DNA from: Shinella sp. PSBB067 | Lineage (GTDB): Bacteria; Pseudomonadota; Alphaproteobacteria; Rhizobiales; Rhizobiaceae | NCBI RefSeq assembly: GCF_016839145.1 | Contig: NZ_CP069303.1 | Location: 310,001-374,000 of the forward strand | DNA length: 64,000 nucleotides | Direction: 5' to 3' | Shown: piece by piece, positions 38,273 through 46,818 of the stretch | Position numbering within the stretch: the stretch's first letter is position 1 | Layout: each line of letters begins with the position of its first letter | Made by a program: the position numbers and the translations under genes | The notes under the pieces: generated by a model | What the model was told of the DNA's origin: nothing | Databases searched by the model: none | What the model saw: the letters and a program-made list of their open reading frames with translations, nothing else

Positions 38273-39268
38273 ATGCCAGACCATTCGACAATCTCGCGCC
38301 GGTCCTTGTTTCTCGCCGCGGGCGTGGGCACGCTGGCCGCGCCGCTGGTGCTGCACCGCGCCGCGGCGCTTGCCCGGTCCGAAGTGGACGCCACCGACAT
38401 GAGAGTGAGCCCGATCGAGACGCGCAGCCTCAAGCTGGGCAGCTTCCGCATCCTGGCCGTGCGCGACGGCATTCGCCCCTCCGGCGCGCCCAACGAGACC
38501 TTCGGCATCGGCCAGTCCGCCGACGCCGTCGCCGCCCTGCTGGAGGAGAATTTCCTGCCCGCCGACCGCTTCGTCAACAGCTTCACGCCGGCGCTCGTCG
38601 ATACGGGCTCGGAAGTCGTGCTGTTCGATACGGGCATGGGCGAGGGCGGTCGCGACGCCGGCATGGGGCGCCTGCTGGAAGGGCTGAAATATGCCGGCTA
38701 TACGCCGGACCAGGTGTCCGTCGTCGTCCTCACCCACTTGCACGGCGACCATATCGGCGGGCTGATGGAGGGCGAAAAACCCGCCTTCCCGAATGCGCGC
38801 TACGTCACCGGCCGCACCGAATACGATTTCTGGGTCAACCCGGAGCGCATGGGTACGCCCGCCGAGCAGGGCCACCAGGGCGTGCTCGCCAAGGTGCAGC
38901 CGCTCGCCGAGAAGCTCACCTTCATCGAGGATGGCGGCGAGGTCGTGCCCGGCATCACCGGTCTCGATGCCTTCGGCCATACGCCCGGCCACATGATCTT
39001 CCGCGTCGAATCGGAGGGCAGGGCGCTGATGCTGACGGCCGACACGGCGAACCACTTCGTGCTGTCGCTGCAGCGGCCGGACTGGGAGGTGCGCTTCGAC
39101 ATGGACAAGGCGCAGGCCGCCGCGACCCGCAAGAAGGTGTTCGACATGATCGCCACCGACAGGCTCGCCTTCATCGGCTACCACATGCCCTTCCCGGCCG
39201 CCGGCTTTATCGAGAAGGCGGGGGAGGGCTATCGCTTCGTGCCGGTGAGCTACCAGTTCGACGTGTGA
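38273..39268 (+). CDS. Tat-exported metallo-beta-lactamase-fold hydrolase
   Basis: 331 residues: twin-arginine signal (SRRSLFLAAGVGTLAAPLVL), then an MBL-fold domain with the zinc motif LTHLHGDHIGG, a HTPGH metal-binding segment, TADTANH and a late GYHMPFP histidine. Start at 38273 behind GAGGG. The pattern resembles periplasmic MBL hydrolases/lactonases; the substrate is not determinable. Confidence 0.88.
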   Translation: MPDHSTISRRSLFLAAGVGTLAAPLVLHRAAALARSEVDATDMRVSPIETRSLKLGSFRILAVRDGIRPSGAPNETFGIGQSADAVAALLEENFLPADRFVNSFTPALVDTGSEVVLFDTGMGEGGRDAGMGRLLEGLKYAGYTPDQVSVVVLTHLHGDHIGGLMEGEKPAFPNARYVTGRTEYDFWVNPERMGTPAEQGHQGVLAKVQPLAEKLTFIEDGGEVVPGITGLDAFGHTPGHMIFRVESEGRALMLTADTANHFVLSLQRPDWEVRFDMDKAQAAATRKKVFDMIATDRLAFIGYHMPFPAAGFIEKAGEGYRFVPVSYQFDV

Positions 39269-39560
39269 GACGCCGCCAGCGGCGGCCGGCCACGACTGTC
39301 TTTGGCTAAGCGGTTAAGGCAAGGACCGCTCATCCGCCTGCGGAGAGAAGGTCGCGGTAGCGGTATGGGGGGCCATGCCTCGCCGTCGCTTGTCGACAAG
39401 CCGGCCGCCGAACCGATTCCGGGCTTTTTGCTATTTCCAATCCGTCATGAACGTGTTACCAGCCCTCGCCAACTTCCAAGAATTTCTTGCAAGCGACCGA
39501 GGCGGACAACTCCCAATGTTCCCCTTGGTGCGTGAGCTTTACCTTAAAGGAACTTGGCCC
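39269..39560 (+). other. Region upstream of guaB
   Basis: No convincing gene. A small GC hairpin GCCGCC-AGC-GGCGGC (39272-39286) follows the hydrolase gene, and the guaB promoter presumably lies in the less GC-rich part after 39420. An in-frame extension of guaB to 39375 is open but does not look coding. Confidence 0.45.
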
Positions 39561-41057
39561 ATGGCGCGCATCATTGAAACCGCAACCGGTCTCGAAGCCC
39601 TGACCTTCGACGACGTTCTCCTGCAGCCCGGCCACTCCGAGGTCATGCCGGGACAGACGAACATCGCCACCCGCATCGCCCACGATTTCGAGCTGAACCT
39701 GCCGATCCTCTCCTCCGCGATGGATACGGTGACGGAAAGCCGCCTTGCCATCGCCATGGCCCAGGCCGGCGGCCTCGGCGTCATCCACCGCAACCTGACG
39801 CCCGCCGAACAGGCCGAGGAGGTCCGTCAGGTCAAGAAGTTCGAAAGCGGCATGGTCGTCAATCCGGTGACGATCGGCCCCGACGCCACGCTCGCCGAAG
39901 CGCTGGCGCTGATGAAGGCGCACGGCATTTCCGGCATCCCGGTCGTCGAGAACGGCGGCAACGCCAAGGCCGGCCGGCTCGTCGGCATCCTGACGAACCG
40001 CGATGTGCGCTTCGCCTCCGACCCGGCCCAGAAGATCTACGAGCTGATGACCCGGGAAAACCTCATCACGGTCAAGGAGACCGTGGACCAGCAGGAAGCC
40101 AAGCGCCTCCTGCACCGCCACCGCATCGAGAAGCTGCTGGTGGTGGACGGCGACGGCCGCTGCGTCGGCCTCATCACCGTCAAGGACATGGAGAAGTCGC
40201 AGCTCAACCCCAACGCCTCGAAGGACGCGCAGGGCCGCCTTCGCGCCGCCGCCGCCATCTCGGTCGGCGACGACGGCTTCGAGCGTGCCGAACGCCTCAT
40301 TGATGCCGGCGTCGACCTCATCGTCGTCGATACCGCGCACGGCCATTCGCAGCGCGTGCTGGATGCGGTCGCCCGCGTGAAGAAACTGTCGAATTCCGTG
40401 CGCATCATGGCCGGCAACGTCGCCACCTCCGATGGCACCAGGGCGCTGATCGACGCAGGCGCGGATGCCGTCAAGGTCGGCATCGGCCCGGGCTCGATCT
40501 GCACGACGCGCATCGTCGCCGGCGTCGGCGTGCCGCAGCTCGCCGCCATCATGTCCTCCGTCGAGGCGGCGCAGGCCGCGGACATTCCGGTCATCGCCGA
40601 CGGCGGCATCAAGTTCTCGGGCGACCTTGCCAAGGCCATCGCCGCCGGCGCCTCGGCCGTCATGGTCGGCTCGCTGCTCGCCGGCACGGACGAGAGCCCG
40701 GGCGAGGTCTTCCTCTACCAGGGCCGCTCCTTCAAGGCCTATCGCGGCATGGGCTCCGTCGGGGCCATGGCACGCGGCTCGGCCGACCGCTACTTCCAGG
40801 CCGAGGTGCGCGACACGCTGAAGCTCGTGCCCGAGGGCATCGAGGGCCAGGTGCCCTACAAGGGCCCGGTCTCGGGCGTGCTGCACCAGCTCGCTGGCGG
40901 CCTCAAGGCCTCGATGGGCTATGTCGGCGGCAAGGACCTCAAGGAGTACCAGGAGCGCGCCACCTTCGTGCGCATCTCCGGCGCGGGCCTGCGCGAAAGC
41001 CATGCCCATGACGTGACCATCACCCGCGAAAGCCCGAACTATCCGGGCGCCGTCTGA
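39561..41057 (+). CDS. guaB: Inosine-5'-monophosphate dehydrogenase GuaB
   Basis: Oxidises IMP to XMP with NAD, the committed step to GMP. 498 residues from ATG 39561 (AAAGGA before it): catalytic TIM barrel interrupted by two CBS domains (about 95-210), [15 protein letters not shown] at the start, the catalytic loop [11 protein letters not shown] with the nucleophilic cysteine, [11 protein letters not shown], and a mobile flap containing the [10 protein letters not shown] segment. Confidence 0.97.
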   Translation: MARIIETATGLEALTFDDVLLQPGHSEVMPGQTNIATRIAHDFELNLPILSSAMDTVTESRLAIAMAQAGGLGVIHRNLTPAEQAEEVRQVKKFESGMVVNPVTIGPDATLAEALALMKAHGISGIPVVENGGNAKAGRLVGILTNRDVRFASDPAQKIYELMTRENLITVKETVDQQEAKRLLHRHRIEKLLVVDGDGRCVGLITVKDMEKSQLNPNASKDAQGRLRAAAAISVGDDGFERAERLIDAGVDLIVVDTAHGHSQRVLDAVARVKKLSNSVRIMAGNVATSDGTRALIDAGADAVKVGIGPGSICTTRIVAGVGVPQLAAIMSSVEAAQAADIPVIADGGIKFSGDLAKAIAAGASAVMVGSLLAGTDESPGEVFLYQGRSFKAYRGMGSVGAMARGSADRYFQAEVRDTLKLVPEGIEGQVPYKGPVSGVLHQLAGGLKASMGYVGGKDLKEYQERATFVRISGAGLRESHAHDVTITRESPNYPGAV

Positions 41058-41087
41058 TCGGCTCCGTCCTGGAGCGATACCTTCGAA

Positions 41088-41115
41088 GTGCCCGGCCTTG
41101 CCGGGCATTTTCATC
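41088..41115 (+). terminator. Terminator after guaB
   Basis: TGCCCGGC and GCCGGGCA pair across a three-base loop, followed by TTTTCATCTT. Confidence 0.85.
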
Positions 41116-41203
41116 TTCCGGCCCCATGATTCCGATTCCGTTTCCTCGCGCCCGTGCATAGGATGCCCCGCCGGCAATCTCGCCGGCTATTCGGGGGAAC
41201 ATC

Positions 41204-41563
41204 ATGAAGACGATACTGGCTGGCGCCCTTCTGGGCCTGGGGCTCGTCGTGCCTGCGCAGGCGCAGACGGTCAACGCCGGCACCTATAATGTCGAGGGCA
41301 CCAATCTCGACGGTTCGGCCTATGGCGGCACGGCGACGATCGAGCTGACGAGCGAGACCACCTGCTCGATCGAATGGAACACCGGCTCGACCGCGTCCAA
41401 CGGCATCTGCATGCTCTATGACAATGCGTTTGCCGCGGCCTACGTGCTGGGCGATGCCGTCGGCCTCGTCGTCTACGAGGTCAAGAGCGACGGATCGCTC
41501 GAAGGGGCCTGGACGATCAGCGGCAAGGACGGCTCCGGCAGCGAGACGCTGACGCCGCAGTAA
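41204..41563 (+). CDS. Exported small protein of unknown function
   Basis: 119 residues with a clear signal peptide (MKTILAGALLGLGLVVPAQAQ, cleavage near residue 20). The mature part is Gly/Thr/Ser-rich beta-type sequence with two cysteines (TTCSIEWN, NGICMLYDN) that could form a disulphide, and contains GYN-like repeats of short strands. Good ribosome-binding site (GGGGGAAC). Resembles conserved rhizobial periplasmic hypotheticals; function unknown. Confidence 0.8.
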   Translation: MKTILAGALLGLGLVVPAQAQTVNAGTYNVEGTNLDGSAYGGTATIELTSETTCSIEWNTGSTASNGICMLYDNAFAAAYVLGDAVGLVVYEVKSDGSLEGAWTISGKDGSGSETLTPQ

Positions 41564-41666
41564 CACGTTGCCTTCTCCTTCGGCCTGCGGCGAAGGCCGT
41601 TTCCGGTTGAGGCTTTTGCCGGAAACACTTATGCAGGGTGCCTGAAACGCACGCCGAAGGATTGCC

Positions 41667-42086
41667 ATGTCTCCCACGGAAGCCACGATCTGGCCGATGA
41701 TCGCGCATGTCGCGCTCGTCTTCTTCCTCTATATCCTGCTCTCGACGCGCCGCGTCGGCGCGGTCAAGGACGGCCGCGCCCGGCCCGAGCAGTTCCGCGA
41801 GAACCGCGACGAGCCGGGCGAGAGCCTCGTCGTCAGGAACGCCATCGCCAACCAGTTCGAGCTGCCGGTGCTGTTCTATGCGGTCAGCATCCTTCTCTAT
41901 CTCGTCGATGCCGACAATCCGGTGACGGTTGCCGGCGGCTGGCTCTTCGTGGCGCTGCGCTATGCCCATGCCTATGTGCATGTGACGTCCAACCGGCTGC
42001 GCTATCGCCGCCCGCTCTTCATCGCGGGCTTCGTCGTCCTCATGATGCTGTGGGTGTGGCTTGGCGCTTGGCTTGCCCTGACCTGA
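41667..42086 (+). CDS. MAPEG-family membrane protein
   Basis: 139 residues with about four membrane helices; VVRNAIANQFELPVLFYAV and RYAHAYVHVTSNRLRYRRP are typical of the bacterial MAPEG (membrane-associated eicosanoid/glutathione metabolism) family. Bacterial members have no settled role. Stand-alone gene. Confidence 0.88.
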   Translation: MSPTEATIWPMIAHVALVFFLYILLSTRRVGAVKDGRARPEQFRENRDEPGESLVVRNAIANQFELPVLFYAVSILLYLVDADNPVTVAGGWLFVALRYAHAYVHVTSNRLRYRRPLFIAGFVVLMMLWVWLGAWLALT

Positions 42087-42167
42087 GGTGCGGTAACGCA
42101 CTTGTGTTGGGCGGCCGTCCTTTCCAGGCCTATCTTGGTCACCGGCTGGAAAACCGGAGGATCCGCC

Positions 42168-43043
42168 ATGGACAAGCCGCACATCACGCAGGCGATGATC
42201 GACGCCTATGACGAATACACCCACCTGACGCTCGACCGGCGCCGCTTCATGGAGCGGCTGACGGCGCTCGCCGGTTCGGGCGCCGCCGCGGCCGCCATCG
42301 CGCCGCTGCTCGCCGCCGGTTCCGCGAGCGCCGAGACGGTCGCGTCGGACGACGCCCGCCTCCTGGCCAAGGAGGTCATCTATGGCGGCGGCTCCGGCGA
42401 GATGAAGGGCTATCTCGTACGCCCGAAGGAGATGGCGGCGCCGCTCGGCGGCGTCATCGTCGTCCACGAGAACCGTGGCCTCAACGCGCATATCCGCGAC
42501 GTCGCGCGGCGCATGGCGCTGGAGGGCTTCATCGCGCTCGCGCCCGATTTCCTTTCGCCCGCCGGCGGCACGCCCGACGACGAGGACAAGGCGCGCGAGA
42601 TGATCGGCAAGCTCGACGCGGCCGCCACGGTCGCCGATGCGCAGGCGAGCCTGCAGTCCCTGGCAGGGCTCGACGGGGCGAACGGCAAGGTCGGCGCGGT
42701 CGGCTTCTGCTGGGGCGGCGGCCTCGTCAATCGCTTCGCGACGAAATCGCCGGAGCTGAAGGCGGGCGTCGCCTATTACGGCGCCCAGCCGCCGGCGGAG
42801 GACGTGCCCGGCATCAAGGCGGCGATGCTGCTGCATTATGCCGGCCTCGACGCGCGCATCAACGCGGGCATCGACGCCTATCGCACGGCGCTGGAGGCGA
42901 ACGGCAAGACCTTCGAGATCCACATGTACGACGGCGTCAACCACGCCTTCAACAACGACACCTCGGCCGCCCGCTACGACAAGGCGGCGGCCGACCTTGC
43001 CTGGCGGCGAACGGTGGATTTCCTGAAGAAGAACCTTGCCTAG
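42168..43043 (+). CDS. Dienelactone hydrolase family protein
   Basis: 291-residue alpha/beta hydrolase. Start at 42168 behind CCGGAGG. The head (RRRFMERLTALAGSGAAAAA, then ASAET) looks like a Tat signal, although placed about 25 residues in. The catalytic cysteine lies in GFCWGGG, with the remaining triad members in GLDARIN and VNHAFNND. Substrate unknown; the export signal is common in this subfamily. Confidence 0.9.
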   Translation: MDKPHITQAMIDAYDEYTHLTLDRRRFMERLTALAGSGAAAAAIAPLLAAGSASAETVASDDARLLAKEVIYGGGSGEMKGYLVRPKEMAAPLGGVIVVHENRGLNAHIRDVARRMALEGFIALAPDFLSPAGGTPDDEDKAREMIGKLDAAATVADAQASLQSLAGLDGANGKVGAVGFCWGGGLVNRFATKSPELKAGVAYYGAQPPAEDVPGIKAAMLLHYAGLDARINAGIDAYRTALEANGKTFEIHMYDGVNHAFNNDTSAARYDKAAADLAWRRTVDFLKKNLA

Positions 43044-43144
43044 AGCAATTCCAGCAAAAGTGCGCAGCGGTTTTGCGTCCGGAATTGCGTAGAAACAAAA
43101 GGATGGAGCGTTTTCGCGATTCGAAGAAAAGCGGAAAAGCTCTA
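43043..43144. repeat. Dispersed intergenic repeat, AGAGC/AATTCCGG family, copy 2
   Basis: AGAGCAATTCC...GGAATTG inverted pair with the conserved AAAAGTGCGCAGCGGTTTTG core, ending AGCTCT; same family as 32416-32511. Lies between convergent genes and touches the ends of both. Confidence 0.85.
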
Positions 43145-43714
43145 GTCCTTGATCGCCAGCCGCATGGCGCAGCGCGTGTCGCGCGGAAGCCCGTGCTCCG
43201 CCTCCTCGTCGAGTACGGCCGCAAGGCGCGCGGGAAGCTCCGCCTCATCCAGCGTGCAAAAGCCGAGCCGCTCGTAGAACGGGCAGTTCCAGGGAATGGT
43301 GCGGAAGGTCGTCAGCGTCACTGCATCGAGCCCGTATGCGCGCGCCTGCTCGACGGCGTGCCGGATCAGCCGGCGGCCGATGCCGAATCCCTGGTGCAGG
43401 TGGTCGACGGAAATCTCCCAGATGTGCAGCTCCGGCCCCGCGATGTCAGCGCTGAGGAAGCCGACGGGCCAGTCGCCGTCGACGGCCGCCACCCAGTTCG
43501 TGCCCTTGGCGATGAGGTCGCGGTGGCGCTCGGCGCTCTGCACCTCGCCTGTCGCGATCCAGGAGAAGGCCTCGACCAGCCGGAAGGACTGCGCGGCCGA
43601 GCGCTCGATCCGGCACAGCGTCTCGATCTCGTCTTCGCGGGCAGGGCGGATCGTCACCCTGGACGGCCCGGCCTTGCCCGCGGGTGCGCCGTCCATGGGA
43701 ATGAGTGTCACCAT
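43142..43714 (-). CDS. GNAT-family N-acetyltransferase
   Basis: 190 residues: TIRPAREDEIETLCRIE at the start of the domain, an acetyl-CoA loop in HQGFGIGRRLIRHAVEQA, and FYERLGF near the end. The start at 43714 overlaps the LysR stop by seven bases; ATG 43696 is an alternative. Coupling to the LysR gene suggests cotranscription. Substrate unknown. Confidence 0.85.
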   Translation of the reverse strand: MVTLIPMDGAPAGKAGPSRVTIRPAREDEIETLCRIERSAAQSFRLVEAFSWIATGEVQSAERHRDLIAKGTNWVAAVDGDWPVGFLSADIAGPELHIWEISVDHLHQGFGIGRRLIRHAVEQARAYGLDAVTLTTFRTIPWNCPFYERLGFCTLDEAELPARLAAVLDEEAEHGLPRDTRCAMRLAIKD

Positions 43715-44673
43715 CCCGGAAGAATATGTCCCGGCCTCAGCCGCGGCATGCGCGGGAAGACCTTCACTTCCGCCTCGGGCAGGTCATCGGCCGCCGAGAG
43801 CGGCGTGATGTTGTCGAGGCAGGCGGTTATGTGGCTGGTAATGGCGTTGGAGAGCGAGGGCGAAAGGCCCGGCCGCCGCATGATGCCGATCTGCACCGGG
43901 GCGAGCGGCGGGAAGCCGTCCGCCTGCGTCAGCACCTTCATGCCGGGGCGCAGCGCCGATTCCGGCAGCACCGAGACCGCCATGCCCGCCATGACGGCCG
44001 CGGCGACCACGGTGGAGGACCAGCTCGTGAACAGCACCTGGTAGTCGCGCCCGACCGAATCGAGCGCCGCGCAGGCGATCTGCCGCCACTGGCAGTCCCG
44101 CCGCCCGACGGCGAGCGGCACCGGCGCGTTCTCCGGCAGCGGATGGTTGGCCGACATGACCCAGCAGAGCGGCTCCGTCCGCACCACGTCGGACTGGCGC
44201 TGGCGCGGATTGTGCGTGACGAGCGCGATGTCGAGCTCGCCCCTTGCCATCTTCTCGGCCAGGTCGACGGAGGGCTCGCAGACGATATAGAGCTCGACAT
44301 TGGGATGCGTCTTGGCGAACCGCATGATGATCTCGGGCATGTAGCGGTCGGCATAGTCGTCCGGCGTGCCGATGCGCAGCATGCCTTCGAGGCGGTTGTC
44401 GTCGAAGGCGGCGATGGCCTCGTTGTTGAGGCGCAGCATCCGGCGGGCGAAGTTGAGCAGGCGCTCGCCCTCCGCGGTCAGCCGGTTGCCGCGCCCGTCC
44501 TTCATGAAGAGCTGCTTGCCGATGCGCTCCTCGAGCCGCCGCATCTGCATCGAAACGGCCGACTGGGTCTTGAAGACCCGGTCCGCCGCCCGCGTGAAGC
44601 TGCCCGTATCTGCGATCGCGACGAAGGTCTGGAGCTGGTCGATGTCTAGCGGAGCGGACATAACGGTACTCAT
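43708..44673 (-). CDS. LysR-type regulator (LrhA-like)
   Basis: 321 residues: winged helix (about 10-70; LDIDQLQTFVAIADTGSFTR, SAVSMQMRRLEERIG) and a LysR substrate-binding domain. The DNA-binding head resembles LrhA/HexA regulators of motility and surface properties. It is divergent from the DUF1127 gene at 44937 across about 260 bases and overlaps the GNAT gene. The relation to DUF1127 control is inference from position. Confidence 0.9.
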   Translation of the reverse strand: MSTVMSAPLDIDQLQTFVAIADTGSFTRAADRVFKTQSAVSMQMRRLEERIGKQLFMKDGRGNRLTAEGERLLNFARRMLRLNNEAIAAFDDNRLEGMLRIGTPDDYADRYMPEIIMRFAKTHPNVELYIVCEPSVDLAEKMARGELDIALVTHNPRQRQSDVVRTEPLCWVMSANHPLPENAPVPLAVGRRDCQWRQIACAALDSVGRDYQVLFTSWSSTVVAAAVMAGMAVSVLPESALRPGMKVLTQADGFPPLAPVQIGIMRRPGLSPSLSNAITSHITACLDNITPLSAADDLPEAEVKVFPRMPRLRPGHILPGW

Positions 44674-44936
44674 AAGATTGTTTGATTGATAGTATTAGAA
44701 ACATTCGTTGGACTGATCAATGTCTTTCTGCGAAAAAGCAATTGTTGAACGATGGCTTGTCCGCCGGCCGCCGTTCGACAGGATCTGCCGCTCTGCCCCG
44801 ACCTCCCGGCAAGCGGCTCTTCTTGCAGTCCAGCCCCTGAACCGCCACCCGTTCCCTGCGGGCGGCGAACGATCACAGGTGCCGCGCGATCCCCGTCGAA
44901 AAGCGATGGTGCGCGGAGCCGGAAAGGAGAAATGCC

Positions 44937-45233
44937 ATGCGCATGATCGACCGCAGAATGGAAATCGAGGCCCGTGCCACGCGCCGTCCGGCCCCGGGCC
45001 TTCTCGTGCTGGCCCGCAGCGCCGCCTCCCGATTCGTCCGCGCGTGGCAGAACCGCCGCGTGATCAACCGGCTGAGCGAACTCGACGACCACCAGCTACT
45101 CGACATGGGGCTGTGCCGGAGCGACGTCCACGAGGTCCGCGCCGCGTCCTTCTTCTCCGATGCCGGCCTGCACCTGACGATCGCGGCGCGCGAGCGCGCC
45201 CGGCGCCATGTGCGCAGCGGCCGCGCGGATTGA
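44937..45233 (+). CDS. DUF1127 protein (98 aa, extended)
   Basis: 98 residues; ATG 44937 follows GGAAAGGAGA by six bases. The DUF1127 core is in the middle (FVRAWQNRRVINRLSELDDHQLLDMGLCRSDV), followed by an Arg-rich tail (ARERARRHVRSG). Longer than the copy at 16789. Divergent from a LysR gene and immediately followed by a set of hairpins. Confidence 0.88.
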   Translation: MRMIDRRMEIEARATRRPAPGLLVLARSAASRFVRAWQNRRVINRLSELDDHQLLDMGLCRSDVHEVRAASFFSDAGLHLTIAARERARRHVRSGRAD

Positions 45234-45241
45234 TTTCTCCC

Positions 45242-45352
45242 GGGTGTCGCCCTACCTCCTGGGGCGACCCCTGACTTCCCCGCAGGGTGAGAGCCAATAA
45301 CCCTGCCGCTTGCCCGGCGCGCGACTCCCAAGGTCCGCGTCGGGCTTTTTCA
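45242..45352 (+). ncRNA. Structured 3' tail of the DUF1127 gene, possible small RNA
   Basis: Three hairpins follow within 110 bases of the stop: GTCGCCC/GGGCGAC enclosing CCTCCT (45246-45268), GCAGGGT/ACCCTGC (45282-45306), and a terminator stem running GCCCGGCGCG to CGCGTCGGGC followed by TTTTT (45312-45352). The first loop again shows an anti-SD motif, in a shorter form than at 17121. It could be a 3'-derived RNA or simply an elaborate terminator. Confidence 0.5.
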
Positions 45353-45372
45353 AATCGAATGCCCGAAACGAG

Positions 45373-45858
45373 ATGATCGACGAAATCCTTGTTCGTCCCG
45401 CACGCCCGCAGGACTTTGCGGCCATGAAGGCCGTGCTGCGCGATACGTTCGAAAGCACCTGGCGACCGCAGATCACGGAAAACGCTGCCCGCCGTTACAT
45501 CGAGACCGATATCGGCGGAAGTTTCATCGAGCGCTGCGGCGTGGCCATGCTCGTGGCTGAGGTCGATGGCCGGATCGCCGGCCTTGTCCATGGCATGGAC
45601 GATTTCATCGATGCCCTGCATGTCCGTTCCGGTTTCCAGCGCAGGGGCGTTGGCCGCTGCCTGCTTTCGCGCGCCGAGCGTGTCATGGCCGGAAGAGGTT
45701 TCCGAAAGGCGCGGCTTGAAACGGATACGTTCAACCAGCAGGCCCGTGGGTTCTATGCGGCGCTGGGCTATATCGAGACAGCGCAATATCCCGACGAGCA
45801 ATGGCAGAGCGGCCTCACCACCGTCCTCATGGAAAAGGCGCTCGGCGCCGAGGAATGA
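45373..45858 (+). CDS. GNAT-family N-acetyltransferase
   Basis: 161 residues from ATG 45373: ILVRPARPQDFAAMKAVLRD, acetyl-CoA loop QRRGVGRCLLSRAE, and GFYAALGYIE. Ordinary single-domain GNAT; substrate unknown. A terminator hairpin lies just before it, so it needs its own promoter or read-through. Confidence 0.88.
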   Translation: MIDEILVRPARPQDFAAMKAVLRDTFESTWRPQITENAARRYIETDIGGSFIERCGVAMLVAEVDGRIAGLVHGMDDFIDALHVRSGFQRRGVGRCLLSRAERVMAGRGFRKARLETDTFNQQARGFYAALGYIETAQYPDEQWQSGLTTVLMEKALGAEE

Positions 45859-45883
45859 GAAGCCTGCCGGGATTGCCTGGCGC

Positions 45884-46726
45884 TCAGGCCTTCTTGCCGC
45901 CGTCGGCTTCCGCGCCGTCCCGCATGGTCTCGAAGATCGACTCGATCGTGCGCTGGTAGTCCTTCTGCATTTCGAGCCCGGTGTCGAACATCGTGTTGAC
46001 GAGGCTCTTCAGCGACTCTGCCGGCGAGCCTTCGGACTCGCTGGGCTTTTCCGCCGCCGCCGGCTGGCCGGCCATGCCGGCCATCATCTCCTGGAAGGCC
46101 TTTGCGAAGGGATTGTCGGCAAAGGGATTGGCCGGCGCCTCCTTCTTCGTGCCGAAGAATTCCTGCGCGGCCTGCATGAAGGGATTGTCGAAGGGGTTGG
46201 CCGGGTCCGGCTTCACGGCAAGGCCCGCCGCCCCGGCCCATTGCTGCATCATGTCGGCAAAGGGGTTGGCGGATGCCGCCCCGGCCTCTGCACCGGGAAA
46301 GAAGGGCGCGAGCGACTGCTTGAAGATGCCGCCCATCAGCGTGCTCGCCATCACGGGCAGCATCTGCTTGTAGATCTCCTGGCCGATGCCGGTCATCTGC
46401 GCCGCCTGCGCGGCGATGGCGCGGGAGACCTCCTTGTTACCGAAGAGGTGGCCGAGAATGCCGTTGCCTTCCGCCAGCCCCTGCGGCGTGAAGGCCTTGC
46501 TCATGTCCTCGAAATATTTCGCATGGTCGCCGGTCGTCAGCGCCTTCATGAAGGCGGCGAGGTCATAGGGGCTCGCGGCATTGCGCTTGAAGCCCTCTGA
46601 AAAGGCCGGCATCAGCGCGGCGACGGCCTTCGCCGCCTGCTCCTGCGCCAGCCCGAACTGCCGCGCCATGGTCTCGACGGCGCTGCCGTTCTGCGCCTGC
46701 ATCATCATGTCGTAGAGCGAAAGCAT
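45884..46726 (-). CDS. DUF937 domain protein
   Basis: 280 residues from ATG 46726 (GGAAGGAG before it). The first 150 residues match the DUF937 pattern (FGLAQEQAAKAVAALMPAF, GNGILGHLFGNKEV, LPVMASTLMGG); the C-terminal half is low-complexity with recurring NPFAD/NPF units and an acidic/Lys end. No signal peptide. Function unknown. Confidence 0.85.
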   Translation of the reverse strand: MLSLYDMMMQAQNGSAVETMARQFGLAQEQAAKAVAALMPAFSEGFKRNAASPYDLAAFMKALTTGDHAKYFEDMSKAFTPQGLAEGNGILGHLFGNKEVSRAIAAQAAQMTGIGQEIYKQMLPVMASTLMGGIFKQSLAPFFPGAEAGAASANPFADMMQQWAGAAGLAVKPDPANPFDNPFMQAAQEFFGTKKEAPANPFADNPFAKAFQEMMAGMAGQPAAAEKPSESEGSPAESLKSLVNTMFDTGLEMQKDYQRTIESIFETMRDGAEADGGKKA

Positions 46727-46818
46727 GGCGGCTCCTTCCCGTTGGCAGGCCCATTGGCAAGCATGTGCCTGCACTATAACGGCAATTTCGACCGCGCAAA
46801 CTGCTTTCTTGGGTGCCC

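Noticed and set aside
39388..39401. Perfect palindrome GCTTGTCGACAAGC upstream of guaB
   Set aside because: A 14-base palindrome is expected a few times by chance in a window this size, and no regulator is linked to it.
44752..44946. Short plus-strand ORF before the DUF1127 gene
   Set aside because: No ribosome-binding site, no recognisable content, and it overlaps the DUF1127 start region.
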